DNA of 64,000 nt from Phaeoceros laevis (Eukaryota; Anthocerotophyta; Anthocerotopsida; Notothyladales): assembly GCA_049999765.1 (NCBI GenBank), contig JBNGIQ010009341.1, forward strand, positions 143,541 through 207,540, read 5' to 3'. Every line of letters begins with the position of its first letter. The first letter of the stretch is position 1. The notes under the pieces are model-generated. The model had not been told where the DNA came from, ran no database searches, and saw nothing but the letters and a program-made list of their open reading frames with translations. Below, one piece after another: positions 22,621-32,008 of the stretch. The position numbers and the translations under genes are program-made.

Positions 22621-25600
22621 GCTGTCTGTCCTCTAATAAATCACAAGAAGACAAGATCCTTCACTTGAAATGCACATCTTATGATCAGGGCCTGCAAGTG
22701 AGCGGTCTTAGCATACCCGGCTGACTGACTTCAAAAACCCAGACTTTACAGGCACTGTCAACTAGAACCATCTCCCTCTTTCCTGGTACGAACATCATTG
22801 ACGTCAAGCTTTTGCCTCCCGCATACTCAGAAAGTAGGAGGTCAACACCACACCAATCGAAGTGGCGGAAAGTGTCATCGAATCGAAAGACACTAACTCT
22901 GCTCATTTTCCTGTCATAGAAGCTTACAAGCCTAGCAGCTTCGTCGACTGCAATCAAGTCGCATCCTCTCTTGAAAGTTTTGATGGGATTTGCTGCTTTC
23001 ACCTCAATTCCCAGCTTCGGAATCACGTAGAGGTGGATCGACGCCTCCTTGATATCCTCCACAAATAGTAGGATCTCTCCGGATTTCACAGGGGAAATAA
23101 GAAACAGGCTTTCGGAATTGGGGTCCATCTCGATTAGCTTACAAGACTTGGAGCACTCGGGCGTAATAACGTGAGTATCATGCAACAGCAATGCATCCAA
23201 GTCTTTCTTCATGGGGGTCAGCTCAGCCATTGCCCATGTAACACGCTCGCTCTCCGTCTCTTGGGAAGCATAATGGATGTTCAAGGTAGCCTTGGGATTG
23301 AAAATATTAATCTTCTGCATCATAGATGAGGCCTGCGGGAAACATCTTGTCACTGAGAGGGTCCGACCATGCTGGTTTCCACTTGACAGCCCCTTTGAGT
23401 TTTAGGAAGAACTGCAAACTGTCCTCTTCAAACGACTTCTCCATAGACTCGGAATCGCCTTGCCTCTCGAACTGCATCTTTTCTCGTACCATTGAGACAA
23501 TGTCCTTCTTGACCATTTTAACCAGTTTAATATCAAGTTCCGAGCAGCCCCCGTCATACACTTTTCGGCACAGTTCAACAAGCATATCATGTTCCTGCTT
23601 CTCCAGTCTACCAATGCCATCTTGCTTCGCTTCAGGACGGTGGTCCTGCCTCGCTTTCGCCAAAAAGCGACCAAAAAACTCATCTGAAAGGTTCTTCCGA
23701 AAATCACTCAGAATGTCCTTCGCCTTGAGGACGTTTCGAACCTTCGAGAGAATTATTCTTGAATCTCCAGCACCAAATACTGCATCTGGGTCAGCAATCA
23801 GCCATGCAAGATTCTGTAACGTTTGTTCAAGATGCGGGACCGCACTGCCATACGAAGCCATCCATTCCAACATACCGTGGGCAGACGGTCTCTCGGAAAC
23901 CAGCTTGTAAACCCCTTCCGACCCTTTTTTCCCAAATTCCCTTACCTTGGCGCGAACAAAACGAGAGGTCAGCAAGGGACCTTTGGGCCAATCCCCGTCC
24001 ATGGCTCACCATTCAATGACATATTTTATAGTGAGTCCCGCTGTTTTCGCCGTTGCCATAAACTCTTGCCCATAGAGGATAGGCCCAACATTTCTTTGGT
24101 TGCTGCTGCCAGCCGAGGAAGCCTTTTCTAGGACAAATTTTCCAGACAAACTCTCTCCATCTCGCCCAATAAATTCGACCTCTGCGCCGGGGAAAACAAG
24201 TGATGGGCTATCAAGGCAGTCACTCCCGGTGCCACCCCAAATTCCACCCAGCTCCACAACAGCCGCATTGAGGTTTGCTAAGGAATGCGTGAACGTAACT
24301 CCAGATGTCCCATTTTCCTCCTTTCCTTCCGTGCCTGAGGATGCAGCTTCTGGATCATCAGATGAACAGACCGACGGCGTTGCAATATCCGTACAGGGTA
24401 GGGTGATATTGAATTGGGCCTCTCCCATGAATACGTTTCACGAAGATAAGCCTTCTGAGCCTTTTTGAATATCGTGAGTACCTACTCTTCCTCATGTTTC
24501 AACAACTCATCCATCAAGTAGAACTTCTTTTTGTGAGCAGCTCGCTTTTCTTCGAATGACTTCAGCAGCGCTATATGTTCTTGACGTCCATCTAGCTCCC
24601 CATACTGTACAAAATGCACTAACTCTGTTGAAGGAAGCTCCATTACATTAATGTCGTACGTTTCCCTCCACTTCTCAATGAGGCCAGGAAGGTCTTGTTC
24701 CTTCACTTCCCTCTGCTGTTTCATGGAGACAACCCTAGGCGGAATGACACTTGCGGTCATGATGCCACAACGTTGAAGGCCACTGACAAGTCGAACAGTC
24801 CATTGGCCCGTAGCCTGCGAAGTGTTCACAGTTTCTACCGACTTGAGCACTGCAGGACTAAATTCGAACCCCTTCTGCAAACTGACATCATTCTCTGATT
24901 GCTTGACCACAGATATTTGAACCCTCTGGGTCCGCTACTTTCTGGAAGCAGCTCTAGAGTCGGCAGTGGTGATCAGGGGAGCGTCCAGATCTACAGCATC
25001 TAGACAGACATACACAGTTCCACACAAGTCTGCAACATACCGAATGAAGTTACAGGACACTTCTTTCCTTGAAGCCTCCTGCAAACGGCTGCCCTGGTGC
25101 CAGTAGAAAATGTACAGCATCTTGTTGTGCAAAAACCCATACATGCCCGGATCAATACTTGCATCCTCCATTAGAAAGGACGCTACTGCATAAAAGTTGA
25201 GGCTTCTGAAAATGTCAACAAGGACCTTCTTGCTACCATGAAGGCCAAGAACATGCACTGAACAGTTGTTAAGACTAGCAAAGTCCAGATTGTTCTTTGC
25301 TGCTGAAGAAGGGAGGAGATCATTGCAAAGATTGCGAACCTCGCCCCCAGGTATCAAACCTTCTCAACAAAGCTCAGGTCCATCTTGTCAGCCTGTAGAT
25401 GCATCAGCTTGTGCAATTTGAGGCCATAAGCATCACCGGCATGAGCAAGTCTGCTGGGAATGCTGGAGGACGGCAAGCGGCCCTGGAAAACTGGCTCAGA
25501 ACAGCTCTTGAACACCTCGACCATTTTGCGCTCTCCCAGGGGTCTCTGAGCAGCTGTTGAAGGCTCAACCAGCAAGTCATGACTAAGACTTCTGGTTTCC

Positions 25601-25749
25601 TGATCATACCTCGCATGATTGGTAAAAGCCTCAATGTCAGCCTCCATTGGAGAATCGCAGTCCATACCTCCTGAGAGGTCAATGGGCACAACTCCAACTT
25701 GATCAGTAGATATTGCGCTATGTGATGGTTCATGTGGACCCTCTCCCAT
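18588..25749 (-). pseudogene. Copy A: giant GB1-type GTPase / Cys-His repeat / vWA protein, N-terminal half disabled
   Basis: Start ATG at 25749 matches the start context of copy B (GGTGAAATGGGAG). Compared with B, the first half carries a 1-base deletion near 25356, stop codons at 24935-24937 (B has CAA), 24482-24484 and 24006-24008, a 2-base loss near 23345 and an 8-base loss near 22712. The second half is clean: one frame from 22620 to 21505 holds a propeller-like lead-in and the GTPase (GKQSSGKSYLLNHL P-loop, CTDGVWM switch I Thr, LLDFKGLGSFER switch II). A 112-base GT-AG intron follows, then 21392-18588 with helical, Cys/His and vWA parts. I interpret the GTPase as GB1/RHD3-like from the TxGxWM and LLDxxGLG pattern. 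The gene as a whole is probably a pseudogene or survives as its C-terminal half. Confidence 0.8.
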
Positions 25750-26929
25750 TTCACCTTGAGCACCTGCACATGTCAGCATCCCAGATCCTTGTCAGGAATA
25801 AGAAGTCAAATGGCTCAGAGAAACTAGTATGAAATCGACCTGATCTCTATATATCAATTCCGAAAGAAACGCTTTGCACAAAGCCTACTAGTACCGCTGA
25901 TGAGGGCAAAGGTATATGTAAGTCAAAGAGACCTTGCAACCTTATACCTTCCGACTAGCCAGCGGAATTTTGAGAGGAAGCAGACCTGCGGAGTTGCACT
26001 CATTGACTAACCTCTCTGGGAATAACAACTGTACAAGTGGGAGAGTTCCACACTTGGTAGGCTTCCAAACTAAGCTCACTTGCTGTAGAATTCAAAGCGT
26101 GGAGGAAGGAGCTCCTGATCCAAAACCGCACGAATTAAGCAATAGATACAAGTGGCACTTCGTCACGGGCACTGCAGGTTACACGAGCCCCGCGGGCTAC
26201 ATAAGCTACTCAGGCGAATGAGCAAATGCGGGCAACAGACTGAAGGGAGCGGGAAAGTGCGCCAACCGCTGCTTATTGTGACCCAATGCTGCAGCAACAC
26301 GGCGTTGTGGTGAGTGCTTCGCTGCAAGACTGAGATTGCAAAGCATGAACCTTACCTATTCCCAAAGCGCTCAAGGCAGAGCCTCACCGTTTCCCCAGCT
26401 GACATGGACGCGAAGCAAAAGGCTGTCAATTGCTAGTAAAAGCAGTGCGCTTACCGTCAAATTCGTCCAGCAACACCCAACAGTAGTCCTCTCATTGCGG
26501 AAGCGAGATCGCAGATGTTTGCAAAACTAGCTCGCGGCTACAGCGGAATGAGCAACAAATTCGCCGGAGAAGTAGAGCAGGAACACCGGAGACATGGAGC
26601 CATTGGCCGAAACGGCGGGAAGAGTAAAGGTTGTACATTCGGGAGTAAAAACGAAGCGTGAGCGGCAACGGGAGTAGGAGACGAACAAACCTCCCCGAAG
26701 TAAACGAAGAGTAAGAGCAGAGTTGCTGGGACGAACAAACTTCTCAAATGATAGAGCCAGCTCTACCATCCAAAGCACGATCATCACCAAACACTGCATC
26801 CCATGTGTACCGGCAAGGAAGATGCACATTTAAACATTCACGTTTAGGTAGCCGGCAGCACCTAATTTTATACCGTCATTATGCTGACCAGCGAACTGAA
26901 GGCGTATAGGCTCTGTGCAGAGAGTAGTC
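25750..26929. other. 5' flank of copy A, shared with copy B
   Basis: No gene supported. The segment around 26490-26570 (TCATTGCGGAAGCGA, GTTTGCAAAA, AGCGGAATGAGCA) recurs upstream of copy B at 51110-51190, so promoter sequence was duplicated with the gene. Small frames on both strands lack recognisable motifs. Confidence 0.6.
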
Positions 26930-27260
26930 TAGTAGCGAAGGTTTATTGCCCCCAACACCCTTAGTACACCTGAGGGCCGTAAAACTGCCTTCAGCTCTAG
27001 TAGTACAAGGCACAATGCCACATACAGCCTACAAGACGCAGAGCTGTTGCCAACGCAGCTGGAGACCTGAATTACAATATAACTTATCCAACATAATCTG
27101 CCCATGTACAAACCGCTTTCTACGTGTACAAAGCAGCAGAGCCTCTCATTTGCCACGAGACCTGCCCTTCAATAAATACGTTCTAATACACAGTCAGTGA
27201 CCATCCCTTCCAACTCCCGAAATCCGGAATTGAACAAAGCTCTCAGAGCTACTTCAACAG
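26930..27260 (-). pseudogene. 3' fragment of solanesyl-diphosphate synthase (copy next to A)
   Basis: On the minus strand the sequence matches the SPS 3' untranslated region (TACAGCCTACAAGACGCAGA, TTATCCAACATAATCTGC) and the last coding residues: ALRALFNSGFRELEGMVTD followed by CVLERIY and a stop. Relative to the intact SPS gene ([11 protein letters not shown] ... [14 protein letters not shown]), about 48 codons are missing in frame between SGF and LEGMV. The rest of the gene is absent, so this is a dead fragment carried along by the segmental duplication. Confidence 0.85.
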
Positions 27261-27470
27261 CACCGGAGAGCACCTGCCAGCTGTGCGAAGAACGATAATC
27301 GGCAATGTTGCAACTTGGGCATCGCCAGATTGTCAGGACTTCATCTGCGGCTCCAGAACTAACCTTCTTGCGTGTGCAGGATTTCATTGCCTTGGTACAG
27401 AAAGTTGTCCGAGCCATAGGAGAGTGCGGAAAACCTGTACAACACAGGTGTCCGCAACTTGCTTATAGGC

Positions 27471-27950
27471 AACCTGGCGCCCAGTGGGTGTCTTCCTCTC
27501 AACAGCGGACAGAACGCAACTCAATGCAACCCAAGACGTGCGCCACTGGTCGACTACCATAATGCACTGATGTCAACTGTCATAACCAACCTGCGGACAT
27601 CTCATCCTGACGCAAGCTTTCTGGAGCTGGACCTTTTCAAAGCCTTCAACTATGTAATTGACAATCCTCGTTGGTTCGATAAGGCGATTACTCCTGACGC
27701 TTGTTTCCTTCTCAGCCTGTAGGCAGGGTAGCATGGACCTAAGCTTTGAGCTTTTGTGAACTATGCATGCATAGAGCATCCCCTGGGAACTTGTTGTGCT
27801 GGTCTACCTGCATCACCAAATAACTACTGTGGGGACCGCGATGCTCAAGGGAACCCCTTGTACGGCGTCTGTCGTGACCATCCCACGGATGCAGGCTGGA
27901 AAGCTCTCGTAAACCTCAACTACTCGGGCTTCAATTTCACCGGACTGTCG
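27471..27950 (+). pseudogene. GDSL esterase/lipase C-terminal fragment
   Basis: After an AG at about 27470 the frame reads GNLAPSGCLPLNSG, then VDYHNALMSTVITNLR and SFLELDLFKAFNYVIDNP. This matches the plant GDSL lipase region 'G-x-x-P-x-G-C-x-P ... YN-x-x-L ... L-x-D-x-Y/F'. A second exon from about 27775 reads HPLGTCCAGLPASPNNYCG, YGVCRDHPTDAGWKAL, like the end of a GDSL lipase with the catalytic His (HPTDAGW) but with the usual W/F-D-x-x-H spacing shortened. The Gly-Asp-Ser-Leu block and oxyanion residues are not present upstream, where SPS sequence lies. It is therefore a 5'-truncated copy. Confidence 0.6.
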
Positions 27951-28584
27951 CCCAACCTGCTGGTTTGGCTGCACAGCCTCCACCTTGGCAGCACGAACAA
28001 GGATCCTGGTAAGTTACCGATGCCAATTCATGAACACGAGCTATCCCGGAATCACTCTCGTCATCTCATTCTGGCATTCATGGCTGCCAACTAGCAGAAA
28101 CCTACGAGCAATTGGCCCTGGATTTGGTACACTCCATTGTGCCAGACTACCCGCACCTGCTTCCGAAGTTGAGCAGCACCGGAGCCCTCTCCTACCAGCC
28201 CACCAGCCTCAGCGAGGTGGGGCCCGTGACAGTCTTCCTTCCCAGAGAGGCAGCCATCGAGCAACAGCTGGGGGCGGAGTTTTGGCAGACATGGCCCGCT
28301 CTGGCAACAGAGGTGGCGCTTGAGCAAGTGGTGTATGGGTGGTGGCCAGCGGATCGGCTCGGGAAGCTCAGGAATGGTTATTCTCTCAGGACGTTGGGAG
28401 GGAACAAGGTTCAGCTGGTCAAGGAAGACGGGAAAATTTTTCTCACAGCTCGGGAAGATGGCACTGGCAGAGTTGCTGTTGTCCAGCCTACTTTCTTTGC
28501 AGCAAAGGGCGCTGTGCTGGTGCACAAAACAGACGTGCTACATCTGCCTGCTGGCTCTTTTCCTTCTGCCTGCGGCTGCAAGTA
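27775..28584 (+). CDS. FAS1 (fasciclin-like) domain protein, joined in frame to the GDSL tail
   Basis: Exon 27775-28008 ends at a GTAAGT donor and the next exon starts after CTAG at 28095; the phases agree (N-K-D-P-A-E-T-Y). The second exon encodes about 160 residues with the FAS1 pattern: GPVTVFLPREAAI, LATEVALEQVVYGWWPADRL, YSLRTLGGNKVQLVKEDGK, VAVVQPTFFAAKGAVLVHKT and DVLHLPAG, ending at the TAG at 28582-28584. FAS1 domains occur in extracellular cell-wall adhesion proteins. No start codon or signal peptide can be assigned. The upstream exon looks like a GDSL lipase tail, so this could be a chimeric gene, or a FAS1 gene whose 5' part was lost. FAS1 call fairly firm; gene structure uncertain. 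Confidence 0.6.
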
Positions 28585-28657
28585 GTCCACCAGCAGGCAG
28601 ACTATGCCTTGTCGATCAGTGTGGAAAGGAACTTCACAGCAAACGAATGGATATTTG

Positions 28658-30760
28658 CTATTCCCCCACCCCAAATGTATGCATAACTCCAACGTCGTCT
28701 GTCCACCAGCTCTGTCCTGGCTCTTTCCTTGCCCCTGCTTTCAGTCTCATTGACCGGATCTCTTTGGCCTCTTCCAGCATGTTGGCAGCTGCATAGATGC
28801 TGGACATCATGACATATGGCGCGGCATCACTTTCATCCAAGTGCACTGCACATTCAAAAGCCTCCCTTGCGAGCTCCACATCTCCCCACTTCCGACAAGA
28901 GGCCAACACACTTCTCCATGCTTCACGGTGTGCTAGGAACGGCATGGTTTTTACCACCTCCATGGCCTTGGCTAGATGCCCTGCACGCCCAAAGAGATCA
29001 ACCATGCAATTATAGTGCTCCGCAGTTGGCGTGATGCCGTAGTCTCTGCTCATAGCTTTGAAGCATTTTCGTCCCTTGTCCACTAGACCCACGTGACTGC
29101 ATGTAGAGAGAACGCTGAGGAATGTTATGCCATTTGGCTGAGTGCCTTCCTCCAGCATCCTTCGGAAGAGATCAAACACAACATCACTGTCTGCTTGGCG
29201 GACATATCCTGCAAGTAATGCATTCCATGCAACAATATCTCTTGAGGGCAACGCATCAAAGACCTTCTGCGCATCAGACATGCTCCCACATTTACCATAC
29301 ATGTCAATGAGAGTGCTTGCCACAAATGAGTTGGTGACATCCAGCCCGCCTTTGGAAATAAGGGCATGAAGTTCCTTACCCGTGTCCAGCTGTGCTGCAC
29401 TACCACAAGCCTGCAGAAGGCACACAAACGTCACCTGATTAGCCGGAGTGATCCCCTCCTGCTGCATGCTTTCATATAGACTAAGGGCTTCTTGACCGCG
29501 CCCATGCTGGGCATATCCTGCGATCATGGCAGTCCATGTCACAACGTCCTTGCTCGGTAGCCTGTCAAACACTCTGCGGGCATCTGCCAAGCTGCCACAT
29601 TTCGAGTACATGTCAATGAGGGCGTTTGCCACAAACACGTCACTTGTGTCAAGGCCAGTCTTGCAAATTTGGGCATGAATCTCTTTCCCCTTCTCCAGTC
29701 CTGCCACACTGCTGCAAGCCTGCAGGACGCTTACATATGTGATGCCATCGGCTGGAGTAAGGCCCTCGAGCTGCATATGACCATACAGAGTGAGGGCCTC
29801 TTGACCTTGCCCACTCTGAGCATAGCCTGCTATCATGGCATTCCATGTCACCACATCTCTGCCAGACAGGTTCTGAAAAACGTCTAGTGCGTCCTCCAAG
29901 CTCCGGCACTTTGCATACATGTTCACCAGGCAGTTTCCAACAACTACATCAGCTTCCAATCCTCTTGCCCGAATCTGGGCATGAAGCTGCTTGCCTTCAC
30001 GGAGGGCTCCTATGCTGGCACATGCTTGCAGGAGACAGATAAAGGAAACAGCATCAGTTGGAGTGATGCCCTCCTGTTGCATACTTGAATAGAGAGCAAG
30101 GGTTTCTTGGGCAAGCCCATGTTGAGCATACCCTGTGATCATGGCATTCCATGCCACCACGTTTTTGCTTGGCAAATTGTCAAATACTTTGCGTGCATCC
30201 TCTAAACTACTGCACTTTGCGTACATGTTTATCAGGGAGGTGCCCACAAACAGGTTAGGCTTATCTGTGGTCCCCAAAATATCATAATGGACCTCCCTGC
30301 CTGAAGGCAGATCCTTTGCAGTAGCACAGGCTGTAAGGACTGCGACAAATATATGGTTGTCCGGACTCACAGGAGACCCTCGCATCTGTCGATAGAGTCT
30401 TATAGCCACTGTTGGCTGGCCATGTCGAGCATGTGCCATGATGATGGAAGCCCACATATAGGTGTCCGGTCTAACCACCTTGGTAAAAACCTGTGTCGCT
30501 TCTTCCAACCTTCCGTGAGACACATACATGCGCATAATTTGGTGTGCAAAATAGGGGTTCGATTCATACCCACTTTTGACAACGACCGCATGAACACGGC
30601 TGCACAGAGCAAGGTTTTTCTCTGCAATGCACCTCTTAAGGATCTCAGCCAAGACAGAGTTCTCAACAAAGGATCCTCTCCGCACCAGGAGGTCCAAGGC
30701 ATCAACAGCCTCACTGAGCTGCCCCTTCTCATTTTGTTTGCTCCAGGTTCCGACCTGCAA
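28658..30760 (-). CDS. PLS-class pentatricopeptide repeat protein, E/E+ type without DYW
   Basis: About 700 codons of uninterrupted PLS-type repeats such as WNAMITGYAQHGLAQETLALY and LINMYAKCSSLEDARKVFD. The C-terminus has E motifs (ITPTAEHYNCMVDLFGRAG, WRSVLASCRKWGDVELAREA) and stops soon after PGQSWWTDDVGVMHTFG, so no DYW deaminase domain is present. Such proteins bind organelle RNA in a base-specific way and usually direct C-to-U editing, here presumably with a DYW partner supplied in trans. The frame has no ATG near its upstream end, and a stop lies just before GYEGKLQVGTW, so a 5' exon or a different start is missing. It is the inverted paralogue of the gene at 32-34 kb. Target organelle cannot be predicted without the true N-terminus. 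Confidence 0.85.
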   Translation of the reverse strand: MQVGTWSKQNEKGQLSEAVDALDLLVRRGSFVENSVLAEILKRCIAEKNLALCSRVHAVVVKSGYESNPYFAHQIMRMYVSHGRLEEATQVFTKVVRPDTYMWASIIMAHARHGQPTVAIRLYRQMRGSPVSPDNHIFVAVLTACATAKDLPSGREVHYDILGTTDKPNLFVGTSLINMYAKCSSLEDARKVFDNLPSKNVVAWNAMITGYAQHGLAQETLALYSSMQQEGITPTDAVSFICLLQACASIGALREGKQLHAQIRARGLEADVVVGNCLVNMYAKCRSLEDALDVFQNLSGRDVVTWNAMIAGYAQSGQGQEALTLYGHMQLEGLTPADGITYVSVLQACSSVAGLEKGKEIHAQICKTGLDTSDVFVANALIDMYSKCGSLADARRVFDRLPSKDVVTWTAMIAGYAQHGRGQEALSLYESMQQEGITPANQVTFVCLLQACGSAAQLDTGKELHALISKGGLDVTNSFVASTLIDMYGKCGSMSDAQKVFDALPSRDIVAWNALLAGYVRQADSDVVFDLFRRMLEEGTQPNGITFLSVLSTCSHVGLVDKGRKCFKAMSRDYGITPTAEHYNCMVDLFGRAGHLAKAMEVVKTMPFLAHREAWRSVLASCRKWGDVELAREAFECAVHLDESDAAPYVMMSSIYAAANMLEEAKEIRSMRLKAGARKEPGQSWWTDDVGVMHTFGVGE

Positions 30761-32008
30761 CTTCCCTTCATAGCCTGCCCTGCAAGGCTAACGCGGCTGT
30801 CAATTACGGTGCCTGAGTGCCGACCACACTGAAACTGCTCCAAAGTAGGTTCACAGCATCTCCAACACCGCACACTTGCAATTTCAAAAAACAGCTGAGT
30901 GACGACAGAAAAGTCCTGCACCTCCTCCTCTCCTCCTTAGACCCAGTGTGGTAGAATGCTCTAGTTGAGCCAACAGTCCTTGCTGATAGCAGTTTCTCCT
31001 CAAGTAAAAGGCAGAAGTTGAAGTACTCAAATTTCCTCTCCTGCAGTGCTGCATCACCACGAGGCCTCCCGTGCAGCTGCCAGCTACCGACACATGATGA
31101 CCTAAGGCGCCTTCTTAGGTGCCAACCGCCAGGGGCGTAGAAGAGGCAATTGCAAAACCAGGCACATGAGCTCCTCATCCCCGTCCAGGATGCGCATGTC
31201 TCACCAAACTGACCAACCACTTGCCGTTCTAGATACAATTGGCCCCATCCTTGACTCTCACTGCTTCATGCAAGGAGACTACGTGAGCGTACATCCGACC
31301 ATTTCAGCTTCTCATGAACAGCCAGATGGGCCTTTGTGTGGCTGCGTTGAATACAAATCTTGGCCTCACCTTCACTTTCGGTTTGGAGTACCACCTGAAG
31401 TCCCAAAAATTCAAATCGCCCGGTCGGATAGCACAAACCTCTGGATGAATTGTTCAGGGGTCTGGGTTTCTCTGTGGCTCAGGGCCTGTTCGATATTTGC
31501 CAGGCAGCTGCTCACCAGCTGAGGCTAGGTGAGCCATGCGCAGCCTTCTTTTGCCGCAAGAGTGCCAATGCATCACCCCAAACTATGGTGAGTAGTCACC
31601 TGTTGCTATTCCAATCATGTCATCCTCGCACTTTTGTGCGCGGGCCTTAAATCCGTCCAGAATCTCATTTTGTACTTGCAGTGGAGGTACGTGTACGAGA
31701 GGATTTGCACGAAAGTTCTGTTTTGGATTCGTGGCAACAAAGGGGAAACAGGTCGAACAAGGTAATTCATGTGATGCACTTTGGTTTTAGTGATCTCCAG
31801 TTCGTGAATCTGCTGATGGCTTAATACAATTGGAACACTGCAGAGAGCTCGTAGCAGATTGAACTTCGCTACGGAGGATTCCTTGCTGCTTAATTCACAA
31901 AGCGAGGAGTCAGGAAGGAGGTGCACATTTTGTATGATCTGCTTGTGTGTTCCCCAAATTGGCAGATATTATAGGCAAGGTATCTGACAAGGACAACATT
32001 GTTCCAGA
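30761..32008. other. Region between the two head-to-head PPR genes
   Basis: This 1.25-kb stretch must hold both PPR promoters and probably a 5' exon for each. A 118-codon ATG frame on the plus strand (31166-31522) has no recognisable motif. I cannot place the first exons. Confidence 0.5.

Larger units (their letters stand above)
18264..27260. repeat. Segmental duplication, copy 1 (family gene A plus SPS 3' end)
   Basis: The left boundary region (about 18264-18340, with AGCAGAAGCCGAGG and GATGCCAAGAAT) matches about 42634-42705. The following 3' flank (18470-18587) matches 42845-42957. The gene itself matches copy B, its 5' flank (26490-26570) matches about 51110-51190, and an SPS 3' untranslated region plus coding tail (26930-27260) matches the end of the SPS gene at 51.65-52.0 kb. 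Order and orientation are the same in both, so the unit was duplicated as a block of about 9 kb. Confidence 0.75.

Noticed and set aside
31166-31522. 118-codon ATG frame between the PPR genes
   Set aside because: No recognisable motif, no splice support and composition like non-coding sequence. Kept only as a remark in the intergenic entry.
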